The notes: generated by a model not told the origin, from the sequence alone. 64,000 bases of DNA from Aliiruegeria lutimaris (GCF_900099935.1 NZ_FNEK01000018.1:1-64000), one strand, 5' to 3'; counted from the first letter of the stretch, positions 1 to 8,413 are shown. Numbers and translations are program-made.

Positions 1-216
1 CTCAATCCAGCCGGTCACGCCGGCCAGTTTGCGGTGACCACCTCCGTTACCTTGCGGTCGTGGTGTCAGTGATCCGGTTTCCCGCCGCAGCTTGATCAGA
101 TCGTTCACAAATCTCGGCGAAACCCGGAAGTGCCGCGCCGCCTCGCGGTGCCCGTGACCTTCATCGACAAAGGCGACGACGCGCTCGCGTAGCTCTATTG
201 GATGTGGTTTGCCCAT
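1..216 (-). CDS. IS630-family transposase, N-terminal part (cut by window edge)
   Basis: The first 72 residues read MGKPHPIELRERVVAFVDEG followed by a homeodomain-like helix-turn-helix (HREAARHFRVSPRFVNDLIK), the usual N-terminal DNA-binding part of the IS630-Tc1 transposases found across alphaproteobacteria. The DDE catalytic domain lies outside the window, so I cannot say whether the gene is intact. The start is the ATG at 214-216. I did not identify the terminal inverted repeat. The element borders the secreted-protein gene at 302-703. Confidence 0.75.
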   Translation of the reverse strand, partial: MGKPHPIELRERVVAFVDEGHGHREAARHFRVSPRFVNDLIKLRRETGSLTPRPQGNGGGHRKLAGVTGWIE

Positions 217-301
217 CTGAGACCCCTATATCTGCCTCAACAGAAGGGAATCACATCACAACCAATCTGGGAAGCCTGAATCAGATAGGCCGCGACACGC
301 T

Positions 302-703
302 CTAGTTGCTCGCGGGCTGGTCACCGCCCGGCTTGCAGTTCGGCTGATTCGGCGGGCATTTCTTCGGACCCGGCTTCCCTTGCTTTCCCTGCTGCGGGCC
401 GTCGTTGTTCGGGCCGTTCTTCTGCGGGCCGCCGTTATTCGGGCCGTTCTTGATCGGGCCGTTACTCTTCGGACCACCCTGAGCGGGACAACCCTCTGTT
501 CCCGGCTTGCAGTTGGAGGACTGCTGTTTCCTTGGTCCTTGTCCCGGCTGCGGCTTGGGTTGGTTTTGGGCCAGCTCGACCTGGCTCGCCACGGGCGCTT
601 TCAGACCCAGCCCGTCGGGCATGAATCCTGTCGGCACGGGTGCAAAGGCAATCGCAGGAAAGGAGATACCAACGGCCGCAACCGCGATCAGGCAAAACTT
701 CAT
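302..703 (-). CDS. Secreted Asn/Gly/Pro-rich low-complexity protein
   Basis: 133 residues. An N-terminal signal peptide (MKFCLIAVAAVGISFPAIAFA) predicts export. The C-terminal half is low complexity with imperfect repeats of the type KNGPNNGGPQ, and contains four cysteines in CKPGTEGC and CPPNQPNC contexts that could pair. No enzyme motif is visible. It resembles short Gly/Pro/Asn-rich envelope proteins without known function. It stands alone between the IS630 remnant and a long non-coding stretch, so context gives no clue to its role. Confidence 0.6.
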   Translation of the reverse strand: MKFCLIAVAAVGISFPAIAFAPVPTGFMPDGLGLKAPVASQVELAQNQPKPQPGQGPRKQQSSNCKPGTEGCPAQGGPKSNGPIKNGPNNGGPQKNGPNNDGPQQGKQGKPGPKKCPPNQPNCKPGGDQPASN

Positions 704-1272
704 CAGAAAACCTCATTCAAAGAACAGACAATATCACGAAGTTACCGCAACCAGGATGCACCAGATAGCGTCAACTGAAAACATTATTTGCTTTTCTACC
801 CCAAACCGGGTCTCCCCTCACCTCCGGGGCGCATTACTAGCCGCGCAACGCCAACCGGTCCGACTACGCCAACCGAAAACAGACGGAGGAAAAACGCCGT
901 ATGTCCCGATTTCGCGAACAAGGTGAATCATGGGCGACACACGGCTGGCCCGCCCCCGGAACCTTGCTGCTCGACGGCTGCACGGCCTTCTGAAACAGCC
1001 TTTCACTTTTTCCATCCAAAGGGGCGAATACGGTAAGATTGGGGTGGAACGCCGCATAAGCGCCCGTGAGTCACCTGACCTGCATCCGGAACCTCGAAGC
1101 TCCGGTAGCGTGACTTGACCGAGAACCGGGCAACAGCCGTCGCAAACTGTGTTCCCTCCACAACACCCTGCACAACCCGAGCGCATGCCAGCGATTCTGA
1201 CGGATCACGTTTTGCTGCCGCGTGAAGCTGTGGTAACAAAATCGATAACACTCCTAAATTGGCAAAGCAGAC
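704..1272. other. Intergenic region, no gene recognised
   Basis: About 570 bp between two divergent genes. The open frames here have no start-site support, no recognisable motif and overlap one another on both strands. A short inverted repeat (CCGGAACCTCGAAGCTCCGG) lies near 1086-1105. I see nothing else worth calling. Confidence 0.4.
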
Positions 1273-2124
1273 ATGTATCGTCCCGCACTAGATTCCCTAC
1301 TCCTCAGCCTTCTGCTTGTGGTTGGATCGGTCAATTCGATCAAAGCTCAGGAAATGGCGCCAACGCTCCCGTCCGTCGACCAGCTGAACTTCACGGTTTC
1401 AGGGCTGTCCGGTGACTTGGGCGGTTACAGCAATTCGATGGTCGCCGGCAGCGTCGCGTTTCCGGTGAACGCATGGTACGGTGTGCAATTGGACGGAGCA
1501 GTCGGCAGCTACCGTGAAGACTACATGAGCTTCGGCACCGCCTTTCACTTCTTCCACCGCAACCCGGAACGCGGCGCGGTCGGGTTCTATCTCGACTATG
1601 GCTACGTCAACCCGGAACATAACGGACAGTTCGGCGTGGAGGGCGCGCTCTATCTCGACAATGTCACGCTGGAAGCGCTCGTCGGCGTTCGCGGCGGAAC
1701 CAATGTCTATGTCGAGGCTTTCGACGAGATCGACATCACCTACTACTTCAACGAGAACATCAAGGCCTCGGTCGGTCACCGCTACAGCGCGCGCGGAAAC
1801 GTCGGCAATGTCGGGTTCGAGATCGCCCCCTCGTCGTTGAACGGATGGAGCGTCTTTGGCGAGGCCGAGGCGGGTGAGGATGACAACCAGTCCGCATATC
1901 TGGGCATTCGGTACGCCTTTGGCAGCCAGCGTTACTCGTCGCTCATGGAGCGCGACCGTGAAGGCCAGATGCGCGTGCGGCTTCCGCGCGTCATCAACAA
2001 CGTGACCCGCTGCGGTCCATTGCCGGAAACCCAGGATGCGAATCTGGGCCGCCACGAAATGAACATTCTGTGCGCCTCCGCCTCCGATCTCGAGGATGAA
2101 GGCGCGACCGAGGAAAAGAAATAG
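1273..2124 (+). CDS. Outer-membrane beta-barrel-like protein
   Basis: 283 residues with a signal peptide (hydrophobic segment LLLSLLLVVGSVNS, likely cleavage after IKAQ). The body has alternating polar/aromatic strands typical of small outer-membrane barrels (for example WYGVQLDGAVGSYRED, GAVGFYLDYGYVNPEH, ITYYFNENIKASVGHRYSA, SAYLGIRYAFGS). After the last strand comes a C-terminal tail with two cysteines (CGPLPETQ and LCASAS), so the usual C-terminal aromatic signature is not at the very end. The function is unknown. It is a single gene that ends about 240 bp before the left attachment repeat of the tRNA-Val element. Confidence 0.6.
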   Translation: MYRPALDSLLLSLLLVVGSVNSIKAQEMAPTLPSVDQLNFTVSGLSGDLGGYSNSMVAGSVAFPVNAWYGVQLDGAVGSYREDYMSFGTAFHFFHRNPERGAVGFYLDYGYVNPEHNGQFGVEGALYLDNVTLEALVGVRGGTNVYVEAFDEIDITYYFNENIKASVGHRYSARGNVGNVGFEIAPSSLNGWSVFGEAEAGEDDNQSAYLGIRYAFGSQRYSSLMERDREGQMRVRLPRVINNVTRCGPLPETQDANLGRHEMNILCASASDLEDEGATEEKK

Positions 2125-2363
2125 GCGTCACCCGGATGCGGGCGATGCATTCCATCGCCCCATAACGGTCCCAGCTTCCAACAAAGTCCAAAGGGCGCCG
2201 CAAGGCGCCCTTTTTCGATTCCGACCGGTAGATCGCACGCGCCACAGCGCCTGTCGCCGCCCTCGCCAGATCCGGAGGCTCAATGCCCCCGCCTTCGAAG
2301 AGCGGCACCATCCCGATGCAGCCGCGAAACGACCGCTCGGTCGATCCGGTAAGATTGTCTTGG

Positions 2364-2429
2364 AAGGAAATGGTGGGTGATGAGGGATTTGAACCCCCGA
2401 CATCTTCGATGTGAACGAAGCGCTCTACC
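2364..2429 (-). repeat. Far-end attachment repeat: displaced 3' part of tRNA-Val
   Basis: These 66 bases are identical to 13051-13116, which contains the 3' part of the intact tRNA-Val (anticodon arm, T arm, acceptor 3' strand and encoded CCA) plus seven bases downstream of it. Identity stops inside the D-arm side, so no functional tRNA can be read here. This is the pattern left when a tyrosine integrase inserts an element into a tRNA 3' end and rebuilds the gene at the integrase side. It marks the distal end of the 10.7-kb element. Confidence 0.92.
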
Positions 2430-3016
2430 CAACACCGCACTTAAACCGCATGCAGTCCACTGACGTCGCGTGCATACTAATGCCAAATGATGTCAGATCC
2501 TTACATTGTATCCGCAGGTCATGTTTAGAGAAATGCCTATGCCGCCCGACGCACGCTTAATCAGGGCGCTGCGTCCACGATTGCAGCGGAGGCGCAGCGG
2601 AGACCTAGCCAAATTCGTTGGATGGGGTGCCAAAAACCGAAGGACGATGCGACGACCGGCGAGCGCATTTGCCGTTTTCCTTTGTGGAGCACCGCACGCA
2701 TCATCGACACGATCTCGTGCAACACTCCCCCCGCAAAACCAAAAGGTGGCGTGGCCCACTGCACGCCAGCGTGGAGTGAGGTTGGACGCCCACCATACTT
2801 GAACGGAATTCGTTTTCAGTGTCAGGATGCCCTTGGATGGTATTAGAATGCCGGGTTTGCCGCCTTCGCAGTCATCCGATGAAAAAGCTCGGATGACGAC
2901 TTCGCACCCAGAAGCCGCCGTCCGTGGCGACTGCAGCATCCCGTAGGAAGGGCGGTTTGCAGACATCTGCTGCAGCTGGTTCCAAGGTCCGGTTCAGTGC
3001 TCTGCAAAAAAGCCGC
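2430..3016. other. Element end, no gene recognised
   Basis: About 590 bp inside the element next to the distal attachment repeat. Open frames exist on both strands (for example minus 2493-2966) but none shows a ribosome binding site, family motif or biased composition. It contains a copy of the 19-bp repeat at 2583-2601. Confidence 0.4.
2583..2601 (+). repeat. 19-bp repeat, copy 1 (possible integrase arm site)
   Basis: The sequence gcagcggaggcgcagcgga is itself a doubled gcagcgga with a 3-bp spacer. The same 19 bases recur at 12970-12988, so one copy lies inside each end of the element and in the same orientation. Tyrosine integrases often bind arm sites in such places. This role is inferred. 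Confidence 0.4.
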
Positions 3017-3271
3017 CTATGTGGAGGATTCGGGGTTCGGCGCCCCCGAGTTCAGGCTGTTTCGAAATCCAGCTGTGCTCTTCCCGTTCTTCGTCTTGAA
3101 CGCCCTCGAGAAGTTTGAAGTGCTTCTGTAGCCCAGTTCGGCGGCTATCTCGGAAACACTGCACTCCTCTGATGTCAGTAGGTCTCGGGCCCTGTGCAGG
3201 CGCAGATCGTCGGGGATGTTCGCCGTGTTCGACGCCAAGGTCTCAGCAGCGGATTTTCTGGCCATATTCAT
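3017..3271 (-). pseudogene. AraC-type helix-turn-helix fragment
   Basis: The readable part contains LRLHRARDLLTSEECSVSEI followed by AAELGYRSTSNFSRAFKTK, which matches the second helix-turn-helix of AraC/GlxA-type regulators. The first helix-turn-helix and the whole effector domain are missing. The nearest ATG codons (3271, 3265) lack a convincing ribosome binding site. I read it as the 3' remnant of an AraC-family gene, although a short stand-alone HTH protein cannot be excluded. It lies downstream of the small-gene operon 4646-3364 on the same strand. Confidence 0.5.
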
Positions 3272-3363
3272 CACGAAAGGGGATTGTGCTACTCGACCCA
3301 CGGCAGCCATCAACACGCAAAAAAACGGACCGACCGAAAGCCACCGGAAAAAACTCGAGTATT

Positions 3364-3561
3364 TCAACGTCGCCGAGCTGAACCAGGTCTGGCGGAAATG
3401 GCGTTACGCCATGCGTTCTGCGACTTGCAGCGTCGACATATACGCTCTCCGAACCACTCACTCCAGAACGAGGTTTTGCAGCGAAGACACAAACGCTCTT
3501 GCGGCACATCATTGCGTGCGCGTTTGGGCGACATCGTGTCTTGCTCAGGCGATGTTATCAT
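3364..3561 (-). CDS. Small CxxC...CxxC zinc-ribbon-like protein
   Basis: 65 residues. The centre reads CLRCKTSFWSEWFGERICRR followed by CKSQNAW, two CxxC pairs about 17 residues apart that suit a small zinc ribbon. Similar tiny proteins occur in rhizobia and Rhodobacteraceae, function unknown. The start ATG (3559-3561) overlaps the TGA of the upstream gene by four bases, so the two are translationally coupled. An internal ATG at 3534 is a weaker alternative. Confidence 0.6.
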   Translation of the reverse strand: MITSPEQDTMSPKRARNDVPQERLCLRCKTSFWSEWFGERICRRCKSQNAWRNAISARPGSARRR

Positions 3562-3869
3562 TGGTTCGTGACCTCCGTGTCAGACAAGCGGGCAAGATCG
3601 TCGAGCGCGCTTTGGATGAGTTCCTGTCGGCTGGCGTCCTGAGCCTCAGCGGTCTCGGAATAGCGGCGGATCAGGTACTGCACCTTCACGGCTGCATCCC
3701 GCCAGTTCATTGCTGGCTCGACGAGAAGGGTGGCTTCCAGTTCCTCTTGCCGCTCTCTAAGGTTTTCCCGATCGACCTCGAATTTCTGGAGAGAATGTCG
3801 ACGGATGTGAGTCACCATGCTGCTTTCGGCGCTGCGTTTTGTGCCAAGCTCGACTGGGTTACTGGTCAT
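3558..3869 (-). CDS. Hypothetical helical protein, 103 aa
   Basis: Starts MTSNPVELGTKRS at 3869, with GGGAG eight bases upstream; a longer frame to 3971 lacks such a site. The middle is charged and probably helical (FEVDRENLRERQEELEATLL, then WRDAAVKVQYLIRRYSETAE). There is no signal peptide, membrane segment or enzyme motif. It lies between the 171-aa LPAGDYE-family gene and the zinc-ribbon gene, to which it is coupled by a 4-bp overlap. Function not recognised. Confidence 0.6.
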   Translation of the reverse strand: MTSNPVELGTKRSAESSMVTHIRRHSLQKFEVDRENLRERQEELEATLLVEPAMNWRDAAVKVQYLIRRYSETAEAQDASRQELIQSALDDLARLSDTEVTNQ

Positions 3870-3915
3870 GGCAGTGCTCCCGCCCGTAAGGCCGTCCGTC
3901 CGGAATGTAACGCTC

Positions 3916-4431
3916 CTAAAGAGCGAGATTGCACGCCCGGGTCGGCAATCCTTCGTTTTCGGCGGCCTCAATCGAAGCCGCGTCTTGCAGGCAATCTCGG
4001 GGCATTCGGACCACGGGCTTGTCGTCCAGTACCTCGCTATCCGATTGTTGTGCGCACGATCTGGAATAGAGCTGGCGAATCTGGATTTCAGAGAATCCGT
4101 CAGCCTGCATCACGAGGCGCACCATCGAGTCGGCCAACATCTCTTCCAGAAAGAGCTGCGACAACTCAAGCCCGGTCAACTTGTCCTTTGCTCGCACGCT
4201 GTCGAGATCAGCGAGCGAGACAGTCAGGGTCCGAACCAGCCCGGTATGGGACACCCGCGGTCGCAGATGAACAAGAACCGAGGCTTTCCATGCTTCGGGG
4301 TTCAGATGGTCGGGGGGCGAACAGAGTTCGGTTTCAATCTCGTAGTCTCCCGCCGGAAGCGTTTCATCAAAACCGGGCAAGGTGAACGGCCGAGAGAATA
4401 TGGCGGTTGTCTTTTTGGTGAGAGGAGTCAT
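3916..4431 (-). CDS. Hypothetical protein of an LPAG-D/T-YE family, 171 aa
   Basis: Starts MTPLTKKTTAIFSRPF at 4431, downstream of a GGAAAA box. The N-terminal half reads FTLPGFDETLPAGDYEIETE, then a hydrophilic linker and EAWKASVLVHLRP. The same order, F-x-PG-x(2-3)-LPAG-x-YE-[IV]-x(2)-E then EAW, is found in the 104-aa protein at 8410-8724, so the element carries two paralogues. The C-terminal half (DKLTGLELSQLFLEEMLADS) is absent from the shorter paralogue. It is second in a minus-strand operon of small genes. I know of no assigned function. Confidence 0.65.
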   Translation of the reverse strand: MTPLTKKTTAIFSRPFTLPGFDETLPAGDYEIETELCSPPDHLNPEAWKASVLVHLRPRVSHTGLVRTLTVSLADLDSVRAKDKLTGLELSQLFLEEMLADSMVRLVMQADGFSEIQIRQLYSRSCAQQSDSEVLDDKPVVRMPRDCLQDAASIEAAENEGLPTRACNLAL

Positions 4432-4481
4432 AATTTTTCCAGTGCTGGAATTTCTTGTTCGTTTACGGAGCCAAGGACAGC

Positions 4482-4646
4482 TCAATTACTGTTGGAAGAT
4501 GTCTTTTCATCTTTTGATTTCGTCTGCGCTTTCGGCTTGTGGACGTCGATTGCCCTGTCCTTGAGTTCGAGTGGGTCAGTCAAATCTTCAGGGGGCCGAA
4601 ACTTCCGCAAAGCCGTCGCCCTGGACTTCAAATCCTTTAAAGACAT
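4482..4646 (-). CDS. Hypothetical small hydrophilic protein, 54 aa
   Basis: Starts MSLKDLKSRATALRKFRPPE at 4646 with AAGGA about ten bases upstream; the upstream in-frame ATG at 4676 has none. It is rich in Lys, Asp and Ser, with a disordered C-terminus. First gene of the small operon that continues 51 bp downstream with the 171-aa protein. Function unknown. Confidence 0.55.
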   Translation of the reverse strand: MSLKDLKSRATALRKFRPPEDLTDPLELKDRAIDVHKPKAQTKSKDEKTSSNSN

Positions 4647-4811
4647 GCTGTCTATTCCTTGATTGCCCGCGACCATTTCATGCCTGCAAAAGGGCGAGAA
4701 ATGTTTGTGCGGCTATCACCTATATGGGGATCGAAGTCCCATTTTGCGATGGGTCGCCAAAATAGGAGACCACTGATTGGGGGCGGATTGGTTCCGTCGC
4801 GAGCCGAATGG

Positions 4812-5933
4812 TTACATTAAAGCCGGTCTCGTGTGGCATTGGCTATCCGCGATTTCGTTTCTCAAAGACCTGTCATGGCTTGAAATTTTCACAACACCGG
4901 GCGCGTTCATGACCCGCATAAGTGCATTGTAATTAAGTTGAAACCTCAGCTCGCTCCCAACGCGCAGCGGACTGTTTCTGCTTTCAACGACAATGTGATC
5001 ACTGGTCGCTCCAACAAATGTGACTCCTAGCGGAAACTTCAGACCCGCCGCATCGGTGTCCTGAAATCCGACGGCGAGGAGAGATCGTGTTTTCCAATGG
5101 TCGTCGTGCACCAGACGCAGGTCCGAACGGGCCGGATTGACCGACTGCAACACCAATTTCTGTGGTTTGATCTTTGTTTCGATCACCTCGGCGACAAGCG
5201 TGAAGGCATCCGTGTGAAGCCCACCAATTGAAGCGCCTGAAACAGGGTCAACTCCCAGCAAAATCGCCTCACCCAGACGCAGATTGTTGACCCGGCCCAT
5301 AGTCCCCAAACCGAGAGCCCAGGGTAAGCTTGCAGAGCTGCCTCCCGAAACCGTTTCAAGGACTGGCCCATATGATCCCTCGATGTCATTCGCCAGCGAA
5401 GTGAGCATCGCCATGGCCTCGGGGTTTGGCGCACCGCCACTCAGGCAAGTGAAATTGGCACCAATACCTTTCAAAGCGACACCGGGCATCTTGACGACTT
5501 GAGAGGCTGCGTCTGCCAGGTCCTCGGGCATGATCCCTTCCCGCATATCGCCGACTTCGACCATCAAGATGACGTTATGAACACTGCTGGTGCGCATAGC
5601 CTCGGCTGCAAGCTCCGCGATCACCTCCATCTCCGTGTTGTAACTGGTCTCGCTACTCGCGCAGATTCGTTCTATCTGGCTCAACATCGGCGTTCGGATC
5701 AGGGAGATGTGACACGTAATTCCCGCCTTGCGCATCCTTTCTACGTTCGTGATCCGTGCATCCGCAAGTCCCGCCGCGCCTCCTGCTAGCATTGCATTTG
5801 CAATGTCAGGGTGGCCGCAAGCGGCTTTTGTCACGCCGGTCACGATGATCCCGCGCGCTTTCAGACGCTCGACGAGGCAGCGAGTATTGTGCTGGATCTT
5901 GCCCAAATCGACTTCGATGCGCGGTGCCGTCAT
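4812..5933 (-). CDS. Ornithine/alanine racemase-like PLP enzyme
   Basis: 373 residues, resembling the ornithine-racemase branch of the alanine-racemase N-terminal family. The start (PRIEVDLGKIQHNTRCLVER) is the first barrel strand, and GVTKAACGHPDIANAMLAGG contains the lysine expected to bind pyridoxal phosphate. Further family stretches are ADARITNVERM, LGLGTMGRVNNLRLGEAILL and a C-terminal beta domain. Such enzymes invert the alpha carbon of amino acids; the substrate cannot be read from sequence. Its ATG overlaps the stop of the DUF1611 gene by four bases, so the two proteins are very probably made together and act in one D-amino-acid pathway. Cytosolic. Confidence 0.75.
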   Translation of the reverse strand: MTAPRIEVDLGKIQHNTRCLVERLKARGIIVTGVTKAACGHPDIANAMLAGGAAGLADARITNVERMRKAGITCHISLIRTPMLSQIERICASSETSYNTEMEVIAELAAEAMRTSSVHNVILMVEVGDMREGIMPEDLADAASQVVKMPGVALKGIGANFTCLSGGAPNPEAMAMLTSLANDIEGSYGPVLETVSGGSSASLPWALGLGTMGRVNNLRLGEAILLGVDPVSGASIGGLHTDAFTLVAEVIETKIKPQKLVLQSVNPARSDLRLVHDDHWKTRSLLAVGFQDTDAAGLKFPLGVTFVGATSDHIVVESRNSPLRVGSELRFQLNYNALMRVMNAPGVVKISSHDRSLRNEIADSQCHTRPALM

Positions 5934-7129
5934 TCTGCTGCTATGACGGGCGCTCGTCGCAGTTCCGGAAATGCCGCAAGAACCAGTTCCGTCAGATATG
6001 GGACTGGTCGGTCAAGAGCATCGGTGACGGGGAGGTGCAGGCTACGCGAATAGCTTGTGATTGCGCCGTCAACCTCGGCATCCGTCATCCCTTCGTGATT
6101 GATCGTTAGCCCGATCACCTTGGTATCGGCGAAGGCTTCGATGAGGGCGATCTCGTTACTCGGTTCGGGCATCGCCATGTTTGGAAAGTCGCAGCGATGG
6201 GCGCGCTTTGGCGCATGCTGAAGGATCACGGCGTTCGGTTGACTGCCGCGCAAAATGAATGCCGACGTACAGAAGGCGGGATGACTGAGCGCACCCTGCC
6301 CTTCGATCAATATGACCTCGGGCCGTTCGCCTTTCGAGGCCGCAACGATGGCCCCCTCAAGTTCGCCACAGCAAAACTGTGGCGGCACCGCGTCCATCGC
6401 GACGCCGTATTTGGCACCCTGCATCAGACCTGTCTGACCCGTGCCAACCAGAACCGTCTTGATCCCCATTGCATTCAGGGCAAGCGCCAGAACGGTTGCT
6501 GTCGTCCGCTTTCCGATGGCGCAATCCGTCCCCAGGACGGCGATGCGGATCGCCTCTACATTGGCGACGCTGCCGTCGAACAACCGCATGTCCTTGCTGG
6601 GGCGCGGCTTGCGAAGATCGTGGATGGTTACCTTCTCGATTTGAGCGGCGGAGGAAATTTCCGTATCATCTCCGAGATATTCATGCAGCCCGCTGACGAT
6701 GTTCATACCAAGCGAAATAGCATCAAGAACAACACGGCGATCCTCCACGGACAGTCTTCCATTGGATGGTGCCATTCCGTAGATCAATGTGTCTGGAGTC
6801 GTTACTTCGTTAGTAACGGCCGTTTCGAGACTCCCGAAAACGGGTATATGGTTTGTCATATTGTCGAGAACCTGACCGCTGTCCTTCCCGCCGTGGTCGC
6901 TGTCGATCACCGAAAGAATGCGGTAGGTTTGAGAATGTCGGACAAGTCCATTTGCAGTCTTTCCGTCAAGCTTCGCAAAGTTCCCTTCGCAGTACACAAT
7001 TGCGGTGGGTATTCTCGACGAGGCGGATTCGGCCGAACGTCGCGGAGAATTGGCCCTTTTGGACTTGAACAATTGCTTGGCTTCGACGATCTCGCGCAAA
7101 ACGTTCGGGTGAGTATGTGTCATTTCCAT
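5930..7129 (-). CDS. DUF1611-family protein (DgcN-like, possible D-amino-acid N-acetyltransferase)
   Basis: 399 residues. Family hallmarks are the P-loop-like GTDCAIGKRTTATVLALALN, GTGQTGLMQGAKYGVAMD, EGQGALSHPA and ILQHAPKRAHRCDFP. A DUF1611 member (DgcN) has been described as N-acetylating D-glutamate before epimerisation; whether this protein does the same is inference. The partner here is a PLP racemase, not the DgcA-type epimerase of that pathway, so the chemistry may differ. The start at 7129 has GAGGGATAG just upstream. The first 40 residues, rich in Lys/Arg/Ser, precede the recognisable domain. Coupled to the racemase by ATGA overlap. Confidence 0.75.
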   Translation of the reverse strand: MEMTHTHPNVLREIVEAKQLFKSKRANSPRRSAESASSRIPTAIVYCEGNFAKLDGKTANGLVRHSQTYRILSVIDSDHGGKDSGQVLDNMTNHIPVFGSLETAVTNEVTTPDTLIYGMAPSNGRLSVEDRRVVLDAISLGMNIVSGLHEYLGDDTEISSAAQIEKVTIHDLRKPRPSKDMRLFDGSVANVEAIRIAVLGTDCAIGKRTTATVLALALNAMGIKTVLVGTGQTGLMQGAKYGVAMDAVPPQFCCGELEGAIVAASKGERPEVILIEGQGALSHPAFCTSAFILRGSQPNAVILQHAPKRAHRCDFPNMAMPEPSNEIALIEAFADTKVIGLTINHEGMTDAEVDGAITSYSRSLHLPVTDALDRPVPYLTELVLAAFPELRRAPVIAAE

Positions 7130-7218
7130 GGTCTATCCCTCTGATTCCGCAATGCCCTTCGCATCAATTCCAATGAGGCACGCAGAGTGCGTGCTCGGCT
7201 TATGCGCCGGAGCGGCAT

Positions 7219-8070
7219 CTAATTGTTAAGTACGCACCGGCCCTTTGACCGTTGAAAGTTCCTGTGGCACTCCCATCGATTCCCTGACCGGTCGAGATGA
7301 GCATTCGGGGGCACTTCAATGGCGACGCATGTATCGCCAGACACAAAGAAGCCGCGGTCGCATTTCCAGCCGGAACCATAGCTCGTATCGTCAAGGTAGG
7401 CGTTTTCGGGGATGTCGACGGCCATGCATTTTCCGTCTTCCTCGAAATAACCACGTTCACATGTCCACGGATTGCCGTGACTAGAGGTGTTCAGAAAGGC
7501 ATTATCCGGCACCGCAATGGCCGAACATGTCTCTCCCTTGACTTCATATCCGCGATTGCAGCGCCAAACTGATCCGTAGGAACCGTCTTCCAGATAGGCA
7601 TTGTCAGGCAGCAGGACTTTGTTGCAGCCGCCATCAACCTTTGTGTAGCCGCGCAGGCATTTCCATCTGTTCCCCGAGTCGTCGAGATACGCGCCTTCGG
7701 GAACCGGAACCTCGACACAGGATGCGCGATCCACCTGTGTGAAACCATGCAGGCATTCCCACCCGGCGCCATAGGTCCGGTTCGTGGGATATGCGTTCGC
7801 CGGCACGACGATGGCGACGCAGGTATCGCCATCCAACCGATAGGACAGATCGCATTCCCATCCGCCGCCATAGCTTCTCGCATGTGCATTTTCGGGCATC
7901 GACGCAGTTGTCGATTGCGACATTGCCGGCGATGCAAAGGCCGTCAAGGTACCGATTGTGACCAAGAGAAGCGTTGCCACAACCTGTCCGATGGACCGAA
8001 GGTTGAGCCTTCGGTCCATGGTCGTGCCGTTTCGCGCGGCAGGCAGGTTTCTCCTTGGATTACGATTCAC
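7219..8070 (-). CDS. Exported protein with seven cysteine repeats
   Basis: 283 residues from a GTG at 8070, or 266 from the ATG at 8019. After a signal/anchor segment (GQVVATLLLVTIGTLTAFA, then SPAMSQ) the protein is seven repeats of about 35 residues with the pattern P-x-NA-[YHF]-L-x-x-[ST]-x-G-x-x-W-x-C-x-R-G-[YF]-x(5-6)-C, for example GWKCDRGFFVSGDTC and VWRCNRGYEVKGETC. Each repeat has two cysteines, suggesting one disulphide per unit in an oxidising compartment. The GTG start overlaps the previous stop, which supports coupling. Function unknown; a binding or surface role would fit. Confidence 0.65.
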   Translation of the reverse strand: MNRNPRRNLPAARNGTTMDRRLNLRSIGQVVATLLLVTIGTLTAFASPAMSQSTTASMPENAHARSYGGGWECDLSYRLDGDTCVAIVVPANAYPTNRTYGAGWECLHGFTQVDRASCVEVPVPEGAYLDDSGNRWKCLRGYTKVDGGCNKVLLPDNAYLEDGSYGSVWRCNRGYEVKGETCSAIAVPDNAFLNTSSHGNPWTCERGYFEEDGKCMAVDIPENAYLDDTSYGSGWKCDRGFFVSGDTCVAIEVPPNAHLDRSGNRWECHRNFQRSKGRCVLNN

Positions 8071-8413
8071 CTAGTTCCAGCCCCGCAATACATGCCTGTG
8101 CCAGATCACGGTTCGGTGCGTCGGAACCGGGGACTGTCGCCCAACCGGCCTCCATTACGGCATCACGCCGCTTGTAGTTCGTCGCTTCGCGGATCGTCGC
8201 AAGTTTCGCTATGCGGTCTGCATCGGTCCGGGCCATATCAACACAGACCGGAAGCAAAGCTGCGATGACATTGTCGTTGGCCAGGTCGCTGGCCATCTCT
8301 TCTGCACTGCCACCGGTGACCCAGCCACCCCAGGAGAAACCGACAATTACAGTAAGGGCGGCACCGACGAGGGCACCGTAGATGCCGGGTTTCAGCCATT
8401 CGAGAGAGTTCAT
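8060..8413 (-). CDS. Hypothetical single-TM protein, 117 aa
   Basis: The N-terminal segment LKPGIYGALVGAALTVIVGF is a membrane anchor; the rest is soluble with two cysteines (LLPVCVDMARTDADRIAKL and AQACIAGLEL). It resembles unassigned proteins seen in rhizobia and Rhodobacteraceae. Its ATG overlaps the stop of the upstream gene by four bases and its stop overlaps the downstream start by eleven, so it is the middle gene of a tight three-gene operon. Confidence 0.65.
   Translation of the reverse strand: MNSLEWLKPGIYGALVGAALTVIVGFSWGGWVTGGSAEEMASDLANDNVIAALLPVCVDMARTDADRIAKLATIREATNYKRRDAVMEAGWATVPGSDAPNRDLAQACIAGLELGES

Noticed and set aside
2371-2440. A second tRNA-Val gene at the left end
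   Set aside because: Only the 3' part is present; the sequence after the anticodon arm diverges, so the D arm and acceptor 5' strand are missing.
2493-2966. 157-aa minus-strand frame inside the element end
   Set aside because: No ribosome binding site, no recognised motif, and it covers the 19-bp repeat; treated as non-coding.
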